A DNA stretch of 64,000 bases, from the NCBI RefSeq assembly GCF_007671655.1, contig NZ_VCGX01000001.1, positions 372,001 to 436,000 on the forward strand, read 5' to 3'. A program made the position numbers and the translations under genes. The notes beneath the pieces were generated by a model that saw only the letters and a list, made by a program, of their open reading frames with translations, made no database searches and was not told the DNA's origin. Source of the stretch: Marinobacter piscis. Its GTDB lineage: Bacteria; Pseudomonadota; Gammaproteobacteria; Pseudomonadales; Oleiphilaceae. This document shows, one piece after another, positions 54,551 through 63,837 of the stretch (positions are counted from its first letter, which is position 1; each line of letters opens with the position of its first letter).

Positions 54551-55465
54551 TTATTTCAGAGCCGCTGTGGTGTTGTGTACCGCAGAGTTGTAGGCGGCGT
54601 TTTTTTCCTGTGCGTATTGCCGTGCGGCTTTCGCCACCTGCCCACTGGCACCTGTATCCAGCCAGCGTTTGATACGACCGGCATCGCCCAGGGGCGAGCG
54701 TGTGCCCAAAGAGTCCAGAAGAACCGTGACCACCTTCTCGCCATTCATGCGGGATATCATAACCAGACACCGTCCGGCTTCAGAAAGGTAACCGGTTTTG
54801 CTCAGCCCCACACCCCAGCTGTCCCGGTGCACCAGAGGGTTGGTATTACCAAACGACAGGCTATAGCGGGGCTTACGGAAATTGCCACGGAAATAGCCCG
54901 TTGTGGAGTATTCCCGAATCTCCGGGTGGTCTGCGGCGGCGTTCACCAGCTTTACCAGATCCCCCGCGGTTGCGACATTCTCCGCTGACAGCCCGGTGGG
55001 ATCGACAAAACGGGAACCGGTCATGCCCAGCTCCCGGGCTTTAACGTTCATGGCCTTGATAAACGCCTCAAACCCGCCGGGATGACTGCGGGCCAGCGTA
55101 TAGGCAGCAAAGTTCTCAGAGGACATCAGCGCGATACGCAGTATATCGGCCCGACGCATGGTTGAGCCGATCCGAATGCGGGTGTAGGCATTAGCGGCAG
55201 CTGCCGTATGGCGCTCTTTGAACACCACCCATTCGTCGAGCGGGGCACCGGATTCAAGCACCACCAGCGCCGTCATCACTTTGGTAATTGATGCAATCGG
55301 TACCGCCCGGTCTGCGTTCTGGCCAAACACCAGCTCATTACTGCCAGCCATCGCCACAGCTGCGTTGACCGAGGCCAGATTGGGGCCTTCCTGTTGTGCA
55401 CTTACCGTGAACGGCAGGCATAACAACAGCCACACCACGACCCACATTCGGTTTGCTTCCGGCAT
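54551..55465 (-). CDS. pbpG: D-alanyl-D-alanine endopeptidase (PBP7)
   Basis: 304 residues. Signal peptide ending near residue 24 (VSAQ). Three active-site motifs: 'ASITKVM' (SxxK, nucleophile Ser), 'SSEN' (SxN) and 'SKTGYL' (KTG). Matches PBP7/PbpG low-molecular-weight penicillin-binding proteins that cut D-Ala-meso-DAP cross-links. The start may be MPEANRM (55465) or the next Met at 55447. Lies 28 bases downstream of ilvD on the same strand. Confidence 0.9.
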   Translation of the reverse strand: MPEANRMWVVVWLLLCLPFTVSAQQEGPNLASVNAAVAMAGSNELVFGQNADRAVPIASITKVMTALVVLESGAPLDEWVVFKERHTAAAANAYTRIRIGSTMRRADILRIALMSSENFAAYTLARSHPGGFEAFIKAMNVKARELGMTGSRFVDPTGLSAENVATAGDLVKLVNAAADHPEIREYSTTGYFRGNFRKPRYSLSFGNTNPLVHRDSWGVGLSKTGYLSEAGRCLVMISRMNGEKVVTVLLDSLGTRSPLGDAGRIKRWLDTGASGQVAKAARQYAQEKNAAYNSAVHNTTAALK

Positions 55466-55493
55466 TTTTACGCTCTGTCTCTCTGCTATGACA

Positions 55494-57170
55494 TCAGGGT
55501 TGGTCGGTCACTGCGCCGGCGGACGCAGAGCTGACGGTGCGGGCGTATTTTGCCAGCACTCCACGCGTGAAGCGCGGTTCGGGAGCAACCCAGGCCTGGC
55601 GCCGGCGCTCCAGCTCGGCTGCAGACACATCCAGCTCTATACTGTTCGCCACCGCATCGATGGTAATGGTATCGCCATCTTCAACCAGCGCAATAGGGCC
55701 ACCCTCAGCCGCCTCCGGCGTCATGTGTCCAACGACAAAGCCGTGACTACCACCGGAGAAGCGGCCGTCGGTGATCAGGGCCACATCATTGCCCAGCCCC
55801 TTACCCATTATTGCCGAGGTAGGAGTCAGCATCTCCCGCATGCCCGGGCCTCCTTTCGGCCCTTCGTAACGTATGACCAGCACATCACCGGCGACGACTG
55901 TTCCATCAAGAATTCGCTCCTGAGCTTCCTCTTCGGAGTGGAACACCCGGGCGCGACCGGTGAAGTGTGTCCCCTCCTTACCGGTGATCTTGGCAACTGC
56001 GCCATCCGGGGAAAGGTTACCGTACAGAATGCGCAAATGACTGTCCGCTTTTACCGGATTGTCGAACGCACGAATGATGTCCTGGGCCTCTGGGTAAGGC
56101 TCAACCGAGGCCAGGTTTTCAGCCAGCGTTTTTCCGGTAACCGTCAGGCAGTCGCCATGAAGCAGCTCCCGCTCCAGCAACATTTTCATCAGCGGTTGAA
56201 TGCCGCCGATCGCCACCAGCTCCGACATCATATAATGCCCGCTCGGACGCAGGTCTGCCAGCACTGGCACCCGCTTACCAATCTCGACAAAGTCCTCCAG
56301 ACTCAGATCCACCCCGACCGTGCTGGCCATCGCCAGAAGGTGCAGAACCGCGTTGGTTGAGCCACCAAGCGCAATAACAACCGTGATCGCGTTTTCAAAG
56401 GCCTCCCGGGTCATGATATCCGAAGGCTTGATGTCTTTTTCCAGCAACTCAAGAACCGCTGCGCCGGCGGCGCGGCAATCATCGTTTTTATTGCGTGACA
56501 CGGCATTCTGGGCCGAACTTCCAGGCAGGCTCATGCCCATGGCTTCAATCGCTGATGCCATGGTATTGGCGGTATACATACCACCACAGGAGCCGGGGCC
56601 GGGAATGGCCGTTTCCTCAATCTGTTTCACTTCAATCAGGTCCAGATCACCCCGGGCGTGGGCGCCGACGGCCTCGAAAACGGACACAATATCCGTGTGA
56701 TTCTCACCAGGCATGATCGTACCGCCATAAACAAACACAGACGGCCGGTTCAGACGCGCCATACCCATCATGCAGCCAGGCATGTTCTTGTCACAGCCAC
56801 CAATGGCAACCAGCCCGTCAAACCCTTCACAGCCGGCGACCGTTTCTATCGAGTCCGCGATGACTTCCCGGGAAACCAGGGAATATTTCATCCCCAGCGT
56901 GCCGTTTGCGATACCGTCGGAGACGGTAATCGTATTAAAGATAAGTGACTTGCCCCCGGCGGAGTCTGCACCTTCTGACGACGCTTCGGCCAGTTCATGG
57001 ATGTGCATGTTGCAAGGCGTCAGGTTACTCCAGGTAGAGGCAATGCCAATCTGGGGCTTACGAAAATCATCGTCGGTAAACCCAACAGCCCTGAGCATGG
57101 CCCGGCTGGCCGATTTACCCACCCCATCCACAACCGGAGCAGAATATTTACGGCGCTTATCATCGGTCAT
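55494..57170 (-). CDS. ilvD: Dihydroxy-acid dehydratase
   Basis: 558 residues from the ATG at 57170, preceded by AAGGAG; seven more codons are open upstream. '[13 protein letters not shown]' and '[14 protein letters not shown]' carry the Fe-S cluster cysteines, with '[12 protein letters not shown]' at the N terminus and '[20 protein letters not shown]' near the C terminus. Fourth step of isoleucine and valine synthesis and a supplier of 2-ketoisovalerate, a pantothenate precursor. Divergent from the phosphoketolase-like gene. Confidence 0.96.
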   Translation of the reverse strand: MTDDKRRKYSAPVVDGVGKSASRAMLRAVGFTDDDFRKPQIGIASTWSNLTPCNMHIHELAEASSEGADSAGGKSLIFNTITVSDGIANGTLGMKYSLVSREVIADSIETVAGCEGFDGLVAIGGCDKNMPGCMMGMARLNRPSVFVYGGTIMPGENHTDIVSVFEAVGAHARGDLDLIEVKQIEETAIPGPGSCGGMYTANTMASAIEAMGMSLPGSSAQNAVSRNKNDDCRAAGAAVLELLEKDIKPSDIMTREAFENAITVVIALGGSTNAVLHLLAMASTVGVDLSLEDFVEIGKRVPVLADLRPSGHYMMSELVAIGGIQPLMKMLLERELLHGDCLTVTGKTLAENLASVEPYPEAQDIIRAFDNPVKADSHLRILYGNLSPDGAVAKITGKEGTHFTGRARVFHSEEEAQERILDGTVVAGDVLVIRYEGPKGGPGMREMLTPTSAIMGKGLGNDVALITDGRFSGGSHGFVVGHMTPEAAEGGPIALVEDGDTITIDAVANSIELDVSAAELERRRQAWVAPEPRFTRGVLAKYARTVSSASAGAVTDQP

Positions 57171-57229
57171 CAGACACTCCTTAAAAAACATTCACAAACA
57201 ATAGTTGTTATCAAAAACTCACCGGACTG

Positions 57230-57256
57230 ACCTGTATCAACTGCTATGTTACAGGT
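57230..57256. promoter_or_regulatory. Inverted repeat between ilvD and the phosphoketolase-like gene
   Basis: ACCTGTA (57230-57236) and TACAGGT (57250-57256) are exact reverse complements with a 13-base centre. It lies just upstream of the likely -10. Confidence 0.45.
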
Positions 57257-57261
57257 ATCTC

Positions 57262-57279
57262 GTACACTTGTTGTACAAT
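57262..57279 (+). promoter_or_regulatory. Second palindrome overlapping the -10 of the phosphoketolase-like gene
   Basis: GTACA (57262-57266), five bases, TGTAC (57272-57276), with TACAAT (57274-57279) as probable -10. A possible -35 (TTACAG, 57249-57254) is 19 bases upstream. Confidence 0.4.
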
Positions 57280-57301
57280 AATCAGGCCGTGGAGGCACCC
57301 T

Positions 57302-59701
57302 ATGTCAGCATCCGTCAAGCCATCAGCGGCTTGCCCCGAGTACGAAAACTGGCGCCGCGGTTATGGCGTCATCCAGCATACGGATATCACCTGCGAGCGA
57401 GTCCGGACCCTGGCCTCACAGTTGGTTTCCGAAGGTCACCAGCCTGATACTGCAACAGTCTATCGCAAGCTCGCGGACCTTGACCGACTGACAAGTGCCG
57501 GCATGTGGCTGGTCGTGCACATGACCTATGCGAACCGTGTCGATACGTCCGGCGCCCCTCTGGCCGCGAAAGACTTCAAGTGTACGCCAGAAGGTCATAC
57601 AGGTGGTGCACTGAATATGATTCCTGCTTATGCAGCCTATCTTGCTCTCAACAATCTCACGGGCAAAACCCGAAGCTGGCTGATGGGCCAGGGGCACTGC
57701 GTGGCGGCCATTGATGCGCTGAATGTGCTGACTGACAACCTTCTCCCGGAACAACAGGCACGCTACACCGGCACGGATGGCCTGTCACGGATGGTAGCGG
57801 ATTTTTACAGCTACCGACAAAACCCGGACGGCAGCACGGCAGCACCGCTGGGCAGTCATGTTAACCCATACACAGCAGGCGGTATTATGGAGGGGGGTTA
57901 TCTGGGCTTTGCCGAGCTGCAGTATGCTCACATGCCCCTGCCCGGAGAATCCCTGGTTGCATTCCTCTCCGACGGCGCCGCTGAAGAACAGAGAGGCAGT
58001 GACTGGATTCCCCGCTGGTGGCGTGCAGACGATTGTGGCCTGGTAATGCCTGTAATGATAGCCAACGGCCGGCGGATTGAGCAGCGTACAGAACTTGGCA
58101 CCCGCGAAGGCCTGGAAAGGTTTGAAGCCCGTCTTGCAGCTCAGGGCTTTGATCCATTCCGGTTTGACGGGCGTGACCCGGCCGCCTTTGTATGCGCTCT
58201 GTGGAAAATGGAAACCCTGTTACAGTCCCGCAGCGAGCGTGCTCTGCAAGGCGAACTGGGCTATCCGCTAAGCATTCCCTATGGCATTGCCGAAACGAAA
58301 AAAGGCTTCGGATTCTATGGCGCAGGCCAGAATGCGGCGCATAACCTGCCGCTGCCAGGCAACCCGCGTATGGATATCCGGGCCCGTACCTTGTTTCAGG
58401 AGCACGCATCCCGGTTATGGGTCGCGCCCGACGAGCTATCAGACAGTGTTCTGCGACTGCAGGAACACCGGGAACAGGACAGACCCCTGGAGCGCGACCA
58501 CCCACTGGCAACGCGTAACCCGCCCGGGCTTGTCCTGCCTGCGATTCCTGCCTGCCATGAGCAGACGTCACCCATGCGTGCGGTAGACGACTTCTTTCGG
58601 GCCCTGGTGGCACATAACCCGGAGGTTCGTGCGCGCGTCGGCAACCCTGACGAGCTTGCCAGCAATCGCCTGACAGGCGTTCTGGAGGACCTCAAACACC
58701 GCGTGAACGATCCCGAAAACGCGTCCGAATCTGTACACGGTAAAATCATTACTGTACTGAATGAGGAGGCTGTTGTTTCCGCCTGTCTGGCGAATAAGGC
58801 GGGGATCAACCTGGTTGCCAGCTACGAAGCCTTTTGTGTAAAGATGCTGGGAGCGATCCGTCAGGAGCTGATCTTTGCACGCCACCAGAAAGCCGTTGGC
58901 CGCCCTGCCCGCTGGCTGGGTCTGCCAGTCGTGGCCACCTCACATACCTGGGAAAATGGCAAGAACGAGCAATCCCATCAGGACACCACCTTCTGTGAAA
59001 GCCTTTTAGGCGAAATGAGTGATGTCTCCCGGGTTATCTTCCCGGCAGATTACAACAGTACGCTCGCCATCCTTCCCTCTGCTTTCACAGAACGTGGAAC
59101 CATCAGTTGTATGGTCATTCCCAAGCGAGAGCGCCCGTGTGTATTTGATACCCGTGAAGCCGAAGCGCTGGCCAGGCAGGGTGCACTGGTCGTTGACGAG
59201 GACACGTCCGGAGGTGAGCCCATACTGCTGATTGCCAATGGCGCCTATCAGCTTTCCGAAGCAATACGTGCCTGCGAACGCCTGCGGGATACAGGAACCG
59301 CCTTCCGCCTGGTTTATCTGCAGGAGCCCGGGCGCTTCCGTGCTGCCAGAGATCCACTGGAAGCCGAAAGCTGCGTTACCGAGTTTGAGCGGGAAAAACT
59401 GTTCCCGCAACGGCTGCACAGACGGGTTGCGCTCACTCACATGCGTCCTGAGGTTTTTCGTGGGCACATGCACACGCTTTTCCCGGATCCCGGCCACAGC
59501 GAGGTGCTGGGCTATACCAATCAGGGAGGCACACTGAATGAAGCCGGGATGCTGTTTGCCAACCGCTGCTCATGGGGCCACACACTGGCAGCCTGTGCCA
59601 GTGTTCTCAACAAACCGCCCGGAGAGTGGCTGTCCAGTGCAGAACTGGCAGCTGTAGAAGGCCGGGGGGACCCGGCGCTGATTACCCGTGGACTGCCCTG
59701 A
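57302..59701 (+). CDS. Divergent phosphoketolase-like TPP enzyme
   Basis: 799 residues from the ATG at 57302 (GGAGG upstream). Family features of xylulose-5-P/fructose-6-P phosphoketolase remain: His in 'PEGHTGGALNMIPAYA' (canonical GHWGT), His in 'MGQGHCVAA' (canonical GPGHG), 'GSHVNPYTAGGIMEGGYLGF' (canonical SHV...GGELGY), TPP Asp in 'FLSDGAAEEQ' (canonical GDGEAETG), 'VASYEAFCVKML' and 'NEQSHQDTTFCESL' (canonical HNGFTHQDPG). Length is normal but the loops differ throughout. Related proteins are sometimes named xylulose 5-phosphate 3-epimerase. Predicted to split a sugar phosphate to acetyl phosphate, but the substrate is uncertain. No pta, ackA or pentose gene is nearby. Confidence 0.75.
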   Translation: MSASVKPSAACPEYENWRRGYGVIQHTDITCERVRTLASQLVSEGHQPDTATVYRKLADLDRLTSAGMWLVVHMTYANRVDTSGAPLAAKDFKCTPEGHTGGALNMIPAYAAYLALNNLTGKTRSWLMGQGHCVAAIDALNVLTDNLLPEQQARYTGTDGLSRMVADFYSYRQNPDGSTAAPLGSHVNPYTAGGIMEGGYLGFAELQYAHMPLPGESLVAFLSDGAAEEQRGSDWIPRWWRADDCGLVMPVMIANGRRIEQRTELGTREGLERFEARLAAQGFDPFRFDGRDPAAFVCALWKMETLLQSRSERALQGELGYPLSIPYGIAETKKGFGFYGAGQNAAHNLPLPGNPRMDIRARTLFQEHASRLWVAPDELSDSVLRLQEHREQDRPLERDHPLATRNPPGLVLPAIPACHEQTSPMRAVDDFFRALVAHNPEVRARVGNPDELASNRLTGVLEDLKHRVNDPENASESVHGKIITVLNEEAVVSACLANKAGINLVASYEAFCVKMLGAIRQELIFARHQKAVGRPARWLGLPVVATSHTWENGKNEQSHQDTTFCESLLGEMSDVSRVIFPADYNSTLAILPSAFTERGTISCMVIPKRERPCVFDTREAEALARQGALVVDEDTSGGEPILLIANGAYQLSEAIRACERLRDTGTAFRLVYLQEPGRFRAARDPLEAESCVTEFEREKLFPQRLHRRVALTHMRPEVFRGHMHTLFPDPGHSEVLGYTNQGGTLNEAGMLFANRCSWGHTLAACASVLNKPPGEWLSSAELAAVEGRGDPALITRGLP

Positions 59702-59703
59702 TA

Positions 59704-60279
59704 TCAGGGCTGACGCGGGTCAGTTTCCGCCACCCAGGGCTGAGTGGACCGACTATCACGAAAAGCCAGTAGGCTTTCGACGCCGGTAAAGTCCACAACA
59801 TTGCGGAAATCCAGCCAGTCAACCAGACAGTACAAACAGATTGCGGGGTAGTTCCACTGCTCAAACTGCCCTGCGTCTACCTGGGCCGCAAGAGTGCGCA
59901 GGGTGGTCATGATCCGTTCACGCTGCAGATCGAAAAAAAACACTCCGGACGCATCTGTGTCCAGTCCGGAACGTCCGGCAAGCAACAGAATAACAGCCGA
60001 GTCATTGGCGCCATCAATCAGGGTAAGCTGGTTTTGCTGATCCCAGGTAAGCGGGTCCAGGCCCTGCATGGCGCTGACGTAGCGGGCAATGATCCGTGAG
60101 TCGTAGATCTCCTGGCCATCGCTTTCCAGTACAGGTATTTTCAGCGCCGGGTTATTGCGCCTGATTTCGTCGCGGTCTTTACCGTAAATATCGAGGTTAA
60201 TGAACTCGTAACGCTCCTCGTCCAGCAAGATGCGGATGCGTCGCACATAAGGCGACGTAGTTGATCCAATCAGCTTCAT
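59704..60279 (-). CDS. Glutathione S-transferase family protein
   Basis: 191 residues. N-terminal thioredoxin-like domain 'KLIGSTTSPYVRRIRILLDEERYEFINLD' with Ser as the candidate catalytic residue and 'ALKIPVLESDGQEIYDSRIIARYVS' binding glutathione; a short helical C-terminal domain follows. GGAG precedes the ATG. Converges on the phosphoketolase-like gene with a gap of two bases. Substrate unknown. Confidence 0.85.
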   Translation of the reverse strand: MKLIGSTTSPYVRRIRILLDEERYEFINLDIYGKDRDEIRRNNPALKIPVLESDGQEIYDSRIIARYVSAMQGLDPLTWDQQNQLTLIDGANDSAVILLLAGRSGLDTDASGVFFFDLQRERIMTTLRTLAAQVDAGQFEQWNYPAICLYCLVDWLDFRNVVDFTGVESLLAFRDSRSTQPWVAETDPRQP

Positions 60280-60369
60280 ACATTCTCCGGTAGTAACCCA
60301 ACCATGCCATTGTCCGGCCAGAATTTATCACACCCAAACCCGATGCAGAAAATGCGGGGCTTATAACGC

Positions 60370-60395
60370 AAAAAAGGCAGCCGAAGCTGCCTTTT
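60370..60395 (-). terminator. Terminator of the cold-shock gene
   Basis: On the minus strand AAAAGGCAGC, loop TTCG, GCTGCCTTTT, followed by TTTTTT. Ten-pair stem with a stable UUCG tetraloop and a U-run. Confidence 0.9.
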
Positions 60396-60422
60396 GGCAA
60401 TTATTGCTCTATCCAGATGGGA

Positions 60423-60629
60423 TCAGAGAGCAACAACGTTTTCCGCCTGAGGACCTTTCTGGCCCTGGGTAACGGTAAACTCAACCTGCTGGCCTTCTGC
60501 CAGGGTTTTGAAACCGCTGCCCTGAATAGCGCTGTAGTGAACAAAAACGTCCGGGCCGCCTTCACGAGTGATAAAGCCAAAACCTTTCGCTTCGTTGAAG
60601 AACTTAACAGTACCGGTAGTAGTAGACAT
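60423..60629 (-). CDS. Cold-shock protein (CspA family)
   Basis: 68 residues from the ATG at 60629 with AGGAAG upstream (the frame extends seven codons further). RNP1 '[11 protein letters not shown]' and RNP2 'VFVHYSAIQ' are complete in a single OB-fold domain: '[16 protein letters not shown]'. RNA/DNA-binding chaperone that melts mRNA secondary structure. A long leader and well-placed promoter precede it. Confidence 0.95.
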   Translation of the reverse strand: MSTTTGTVKFFNEAKGFGFITREGGPDVFVHYSAIQGSGFKTLAEGQQVEFTVTQGQKGPQAENVVAL

Positions 60630-60800
60630 ACTTAAACTTCCTGAAATCAATCATATTATCTGCCGCCATCCGCTGAATGCGACTGGTCGGCGTTTTTACG
60701 GAAATACAGAACTCGCGGAATCAAAAACAGGACGGTCACTACTAACTGCGGAGTACGTCTTATTCATGAAATGCTTTGCTGAATCTTTCCTACGCAATCC
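60630..60800 (-). other. Long 5' leader of the cold-shock gene
   Basis: About 165 bases between the predicted start of transcription (near 60794) and the start codon at 60629, similar to the leaders of cspA-type genes, which act as temperature-responsive RNA structures. No ORF of note is seen; I did not fold it. Confidence 0.5.
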
Positions 60801-60829
60801 ACTGTACTCCTGAATCACGTGCTTGCCAA
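60801..60829 (-). promoter_or_regulatory. Sigma-70 promoter of the cold-shock gene
   Basis: On the minus strand TTGGCA (60829-60824), 17 bases, TACAGT (60806-60801). The spacing is ideal. Confidence 0.65.
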
Positions 60830-60866
60830 GTAGATTTGAAACAAATTGTGTAGGTAGTGTTACCAA

Positions 60867-61247
60867 TCAGCCTTTCATTAGACTAAAGGTGTACAGGCCC
60901 AGCGCTGTCATGAGAACAGAACCCGCGACATGCACCGCAACCCCGGTCATGGCAACCGCCCATTTACCGCCCTGAATGGCCGCCAGCACCTCCACAGAGA
61001 ACGTGGAGAATGTCGTCAAGGCACCACACAGCCCGGTAATGACGAACAGGCGCCACTCAGGCGCCAGTGTGCTGCTGTGGCTGAAATAGCCGAGCAACAG
61101 GCCGACGAGCCAGCCACCACTGAGGTTGGCTGCCAGGGTGCCCAGTGGAATCACATGATGGCTGGCATTTAGCCATAGCCCCAGGAGCCAGCGCAGGTTG
61201 GCGCCGACCACGGCGCCGGCGCTGACAGCAAGAAACGACATCCACAT
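60867..61247 (-). CDS. crcB: Fluoride exporter CrcB/Fluc
   Basis: 126 residues from the ATG at 61247 (AGGG upstream; the frame extends to a TTG at 61265). Four membrane segments with 'GAVVGANLRWLLG', 'PLGTLAANLSGGWLVGLLLG' and 'GLCGALTTFSTFSVEVL', the fluoride-channel motifs including the TTFSTF stretch. It forms a dual-topology dimer that exports fluoride. Its start is 19 bases from the fadE stop. I saw no fluoride riboswitch upstream, as that interval is the end of fadE. Confidence 0.93.
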   Translation of the reverse strand: MWMSFLAVSAGAVVGANLRWLLGLWLNASHHVIPLGTLAANLSGGWLVGLLLGYFSHSSTLAPEWRLFVITGLCGALTTFSTFSVEVLAAIQGGKWAVAMTGVAVHVAGSVLMTALGLYTFSLMKG

Positions 61248-61265
61248 CGCAGGGACCCTGACCAA

Positions 61266-63716
61266 TCAGGCAGGGTTATGATCAATCACAGTGTCTTGAT
61301 TACGCGCAAATGCATCGAATGGAAAGTCATCTACAGAGAGCATTTCCAGAACCACTGCTTCGTACTTCCGCATGAATTCAGCCTCATCTTCGGTAAAGAT
61401 TCCAGCCTCCAGAGCCGCCTCAAACCGCTCTTCCGGATGTAGCGCAGTCATCGGCAACTCGCCTTTCGCATAGGCTTTGGTTGCTTTGCGATAAAGCTGC
61501 TCTGCCTTGTCGTAATCTTTCAGTAGTTCATTGTAACGAGCCACCGGGTTCTCCACCGCCCCGGCACCCTCTGTTGTCCAGGTGCTGGCAAGCAGTTTAT
61601 GGCGAATGGGCGTATCCGTTGAGACAAATCGCGCCAGACGGCGCGTAAGGCCGTCCTGCGGGTTGCCCCAGCGCCGGCCCAGCGGCAGTGTCACAGCCCG
61701 CAGGATCAATGCCACGCCACGGTTCGGCAGGTTCTGCAAAAAGGCATCCAATGCTTCTTCGGTACGGTGCAGCAACAAGCCGAGGCTGTACTGCATAACC
61801 TCTTTTTCGCCCTCTACGGGCTGAGTTTCATGCCAGTTTTTCAGCACCATGGAGGCAAGGTAAAGGTTGGACAACATGTCACCAAGTCGCGCGGAGATCA
61901 GTTCCCGCATTTTCAGTTCGCTGCCAAGGGTAGTCATGGCGGCGTCCGAGCACAGCCCGAAAGCGGCACTGAAGCGCGCAACAGCCTCGGCGTACTTACG
62001 GCTGGCACTGTCAAAGGGCACGTCTGCCCGGCCAAGGCTGAGGGCCTGGGTAAAGGCCCGCGCCATATTGCCGAAAATCAGGCCGGCGTGACCAAAGAAC
62101 GCCTCATCAAACGCATGGATGTCGTCATTGTCTTTGGCGGCCAACTCTTTAAGTACATAAGGATGGCAGCGAATCGCACCCTGGCCGAATATCATCAGGC
62201 TGCGCGTCATGATGTTGGCACCCTCGACCGTAATCGACACAGCTGCGCCACTATATCCGATGCCGAGATAGTTCCGGGGACCCAGAGTGACGGTTTTACC
62301 CCCATGCACATCCATGGCGTCCGTAAGGATGCCACGCTGAAATTCAGTCAGATGATATTTGAGGATCGCCGACGGTACCGCAGGGCTTTCGCCTTTATCG
62401 ATCATGTTGGCGGTGTGATTAACCGCAGCCTGCGATATATAGGTTTTGGCGGCAATACGGGCCAGTGGCTCCTGCACGCCTTCCATGTCCGCAACCGGGG
62501 TATTGAACTGACGGCGGATGCGGGTGAAACCGCCAGCCGTGCCTACAGAGTAGGCAGCGGCACCGGCCGCACCGGAAGGCAGTGTAATACAGCGACCAAC
62601 CGACAGGCACTCAACCAGCATGCGCCAGCCCTGACCGGCCATGTCGGGCCCACCAATAATATAATCCAGCGGGATGAACACATCCTTGCCGACAATCGGA
62701 CCATTCAGGAACGGGCTGCCGATGGGGCAGTGGCGGCGACCAATTTCCATGCCTTCAGTATCCCGGGGGATCAGTGCACAGGTAATGCCATAGTCTTTGG
62801 TTTCACCCAGAAGGCCATCCGGATCGAACATACGAAAAGCCAGACCAACCACGGTGGCAATCGGGGCCAGAGTGATCCAGCGCTTTTCAAAGTTGAGTTT
62901 TATTCCGACAACTTCTTTACCGTCCACTTCCTGTTTGCACACGGTGCCCACATCCGGCAGCGAGGTGGCATCCGAGCCTGCGCGAGGCCCGGTCAGGCCA
63001 AAGCAGGGAATTTCCCGGCCATCGGCCAGACGTGGCAAATAATGATCTTTTTGCTCTTCCGTGCCGTACTTGACCAGCAGCTCACCCGGACCGAGCGAGT
63101 TGGGCACCCCGACAGTGACCATGAGCGTTTCATTAGCAGCAATCTTTTGCAGAACTGCGGTCTGTGCCTTGGCAGAAAACCCGAGCCCACCGTATTCCCT
63201 GGGTATGATCATGCCGAAGAACTTCTCTTTCTTGAGGAAATCCCACAGTTCTTCTGGAAGATCTGCCCGCTCTACTGCGATGTCCCAGGCATCACACATG
63301 GAGATTGCCTGCACACACTGGTTATCCACAAAAGCCTGCTCTTCTTCGCTCAGCCCTGTGTGGCGGTTGATCAGCAGGTTATGCCAGTCTGGCCGGCCAG
63401 TGAACAGTTCTCCGTCCCAACCGACGGTCCCCGCATCCAGTGCCACCTGCTCTGTTTCCGACACTTTGGGTGCCACTTTCTTGAACATGGCAAAAATGCG
63501 AGGTGTCAACCAGCCCCGACGAAACCCGGGCAGACCGGCTGCGGCTGTCGCCGCTGCACCGACAAAGAGAATCAGGGCCAGCCACCCTGAGGCAAAAAAC
63601 AGGGACAATACACCCACCACCAGCATGACACTGATGGCGGCCTTGGCACCGGATTCACGCCGCATGACAAACAACAAGCCTGCAAGCGCCACTAGAAACA
63701 GAATAAAAGTCATCAT
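61266..63716 (-). CDS. fadE: Acyl-CoA dehydrogenase FadE
   Basis: 816 residues, close to E. coli FadE (814). Two hydrophobic segments in the first 60 residues, then the long acyl-CoA dehydrogenase core: 'MIIPREYGGLGFSAKAQTAVLQKIA', 'GVPNSLGPGELLVKYGTEEQKDHYLPRLADG', 'PCFGLTGPRAGSDATSLP' and 'VTVEGANIMTRSLMIFGQGAIRCHPYVLKE', where 'VEGAN' carries the catalytic Glu. First oxidation of beta-oxidation, using FAD and feeding electrons to the ETF system. Fits the lao genes, whose products are fatty acids. The ATG may be either of two consecutive Met codons at 63716/63713. Confidence 0.95.
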   Translation of the reverse strand: MMTFILFLVALAGLLFVMRRESGAKAAISVMLVVGVLSLFFASGWLALILFVGAAATAAAGLPGFRRGWLTPRIFAMFKKVAPKVSETEQVALDAGTVGWDGELFTGRPDWHNLLINRHTGLSEEEQAFVDNQCVQAISMCDAWDIAVERADLPEELWDFLKKEKFFGMIIPREYGGLGFSAKAQTAVLQKIAANETLMVTVGVPNSLGPGELLVKYGTEEQKDHYLPRLADGREIPCFGLTGPRAGSDATSLPDVGTVCKQEVDGKEVVGIKLNFEKRWITLAPIATVVGLAFRMFDPDGLLGETKDYGITCALIPRDTEGMEIGRRHCPIGSPFLNGPIVGKDVFIPLDYIIGGPDMAGQGWRMLVECLSVGRCITLPSGAAGAAAYSVGTAGGFTRIRRQFNTPVADMEGVQEPLARIAAKTYISQAAVNHTANMIDKGESPAVPSAILKYHLTEFQRGILTDAMDVHGGKTVTLGPRNYLGIGYSGAAVSITVEGANIMTRSLMIFGQGAIRCHPYVLKELAAKDNDDIHAFDEAFFGHAGLIFGNMARAFTQALSLGRADVPFDSASRKYAEAVARFSAAFGLCSDAAMTTLGSELKMRELISARLGDMLSNLYLASMVLKNWHETQPVEGEKEVMQYSLGLLLHRTEEALDAFLQNLPNRGVALILRAVTLPLGRRWGNPQDGLTRRLARFVSTDTPIRHKLLASTWTTEGAGAVENPVARYNELLKDYDKAEQLYRKATKAYAKGELPMTALHPEERFEAALEAGIFTEDEAEFMRKYEAVVLEMLSVDDFPFDAFARNQDTVIDHNPA

Positions 63717-63837
63717 AGGGTCTCTCTGTCATCCATGGATAAAGTCACTATTTATTACGTTTACGGTATCCTATCAGTCCATTCCTGACCAGCAGATACC
63801 GCAATACTCAAAGCCACGGGCCATCAGCACACTCTGG

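Noticed and set aside
55218..56360. 380-codon open frame opposite pbpG and ilvD
   Set aside because: Overlaps two confirmed genes on the other strand and has no family resemblance.
61767..63590. 607-codon open frame opposite fadE
   Set aside because: Lies wholly antisense to a clear FadE gene; its translation has no recognisable domain and is rich in His/Arg/Gln, as expected from the reverse frame of GC-rich coding DNA.
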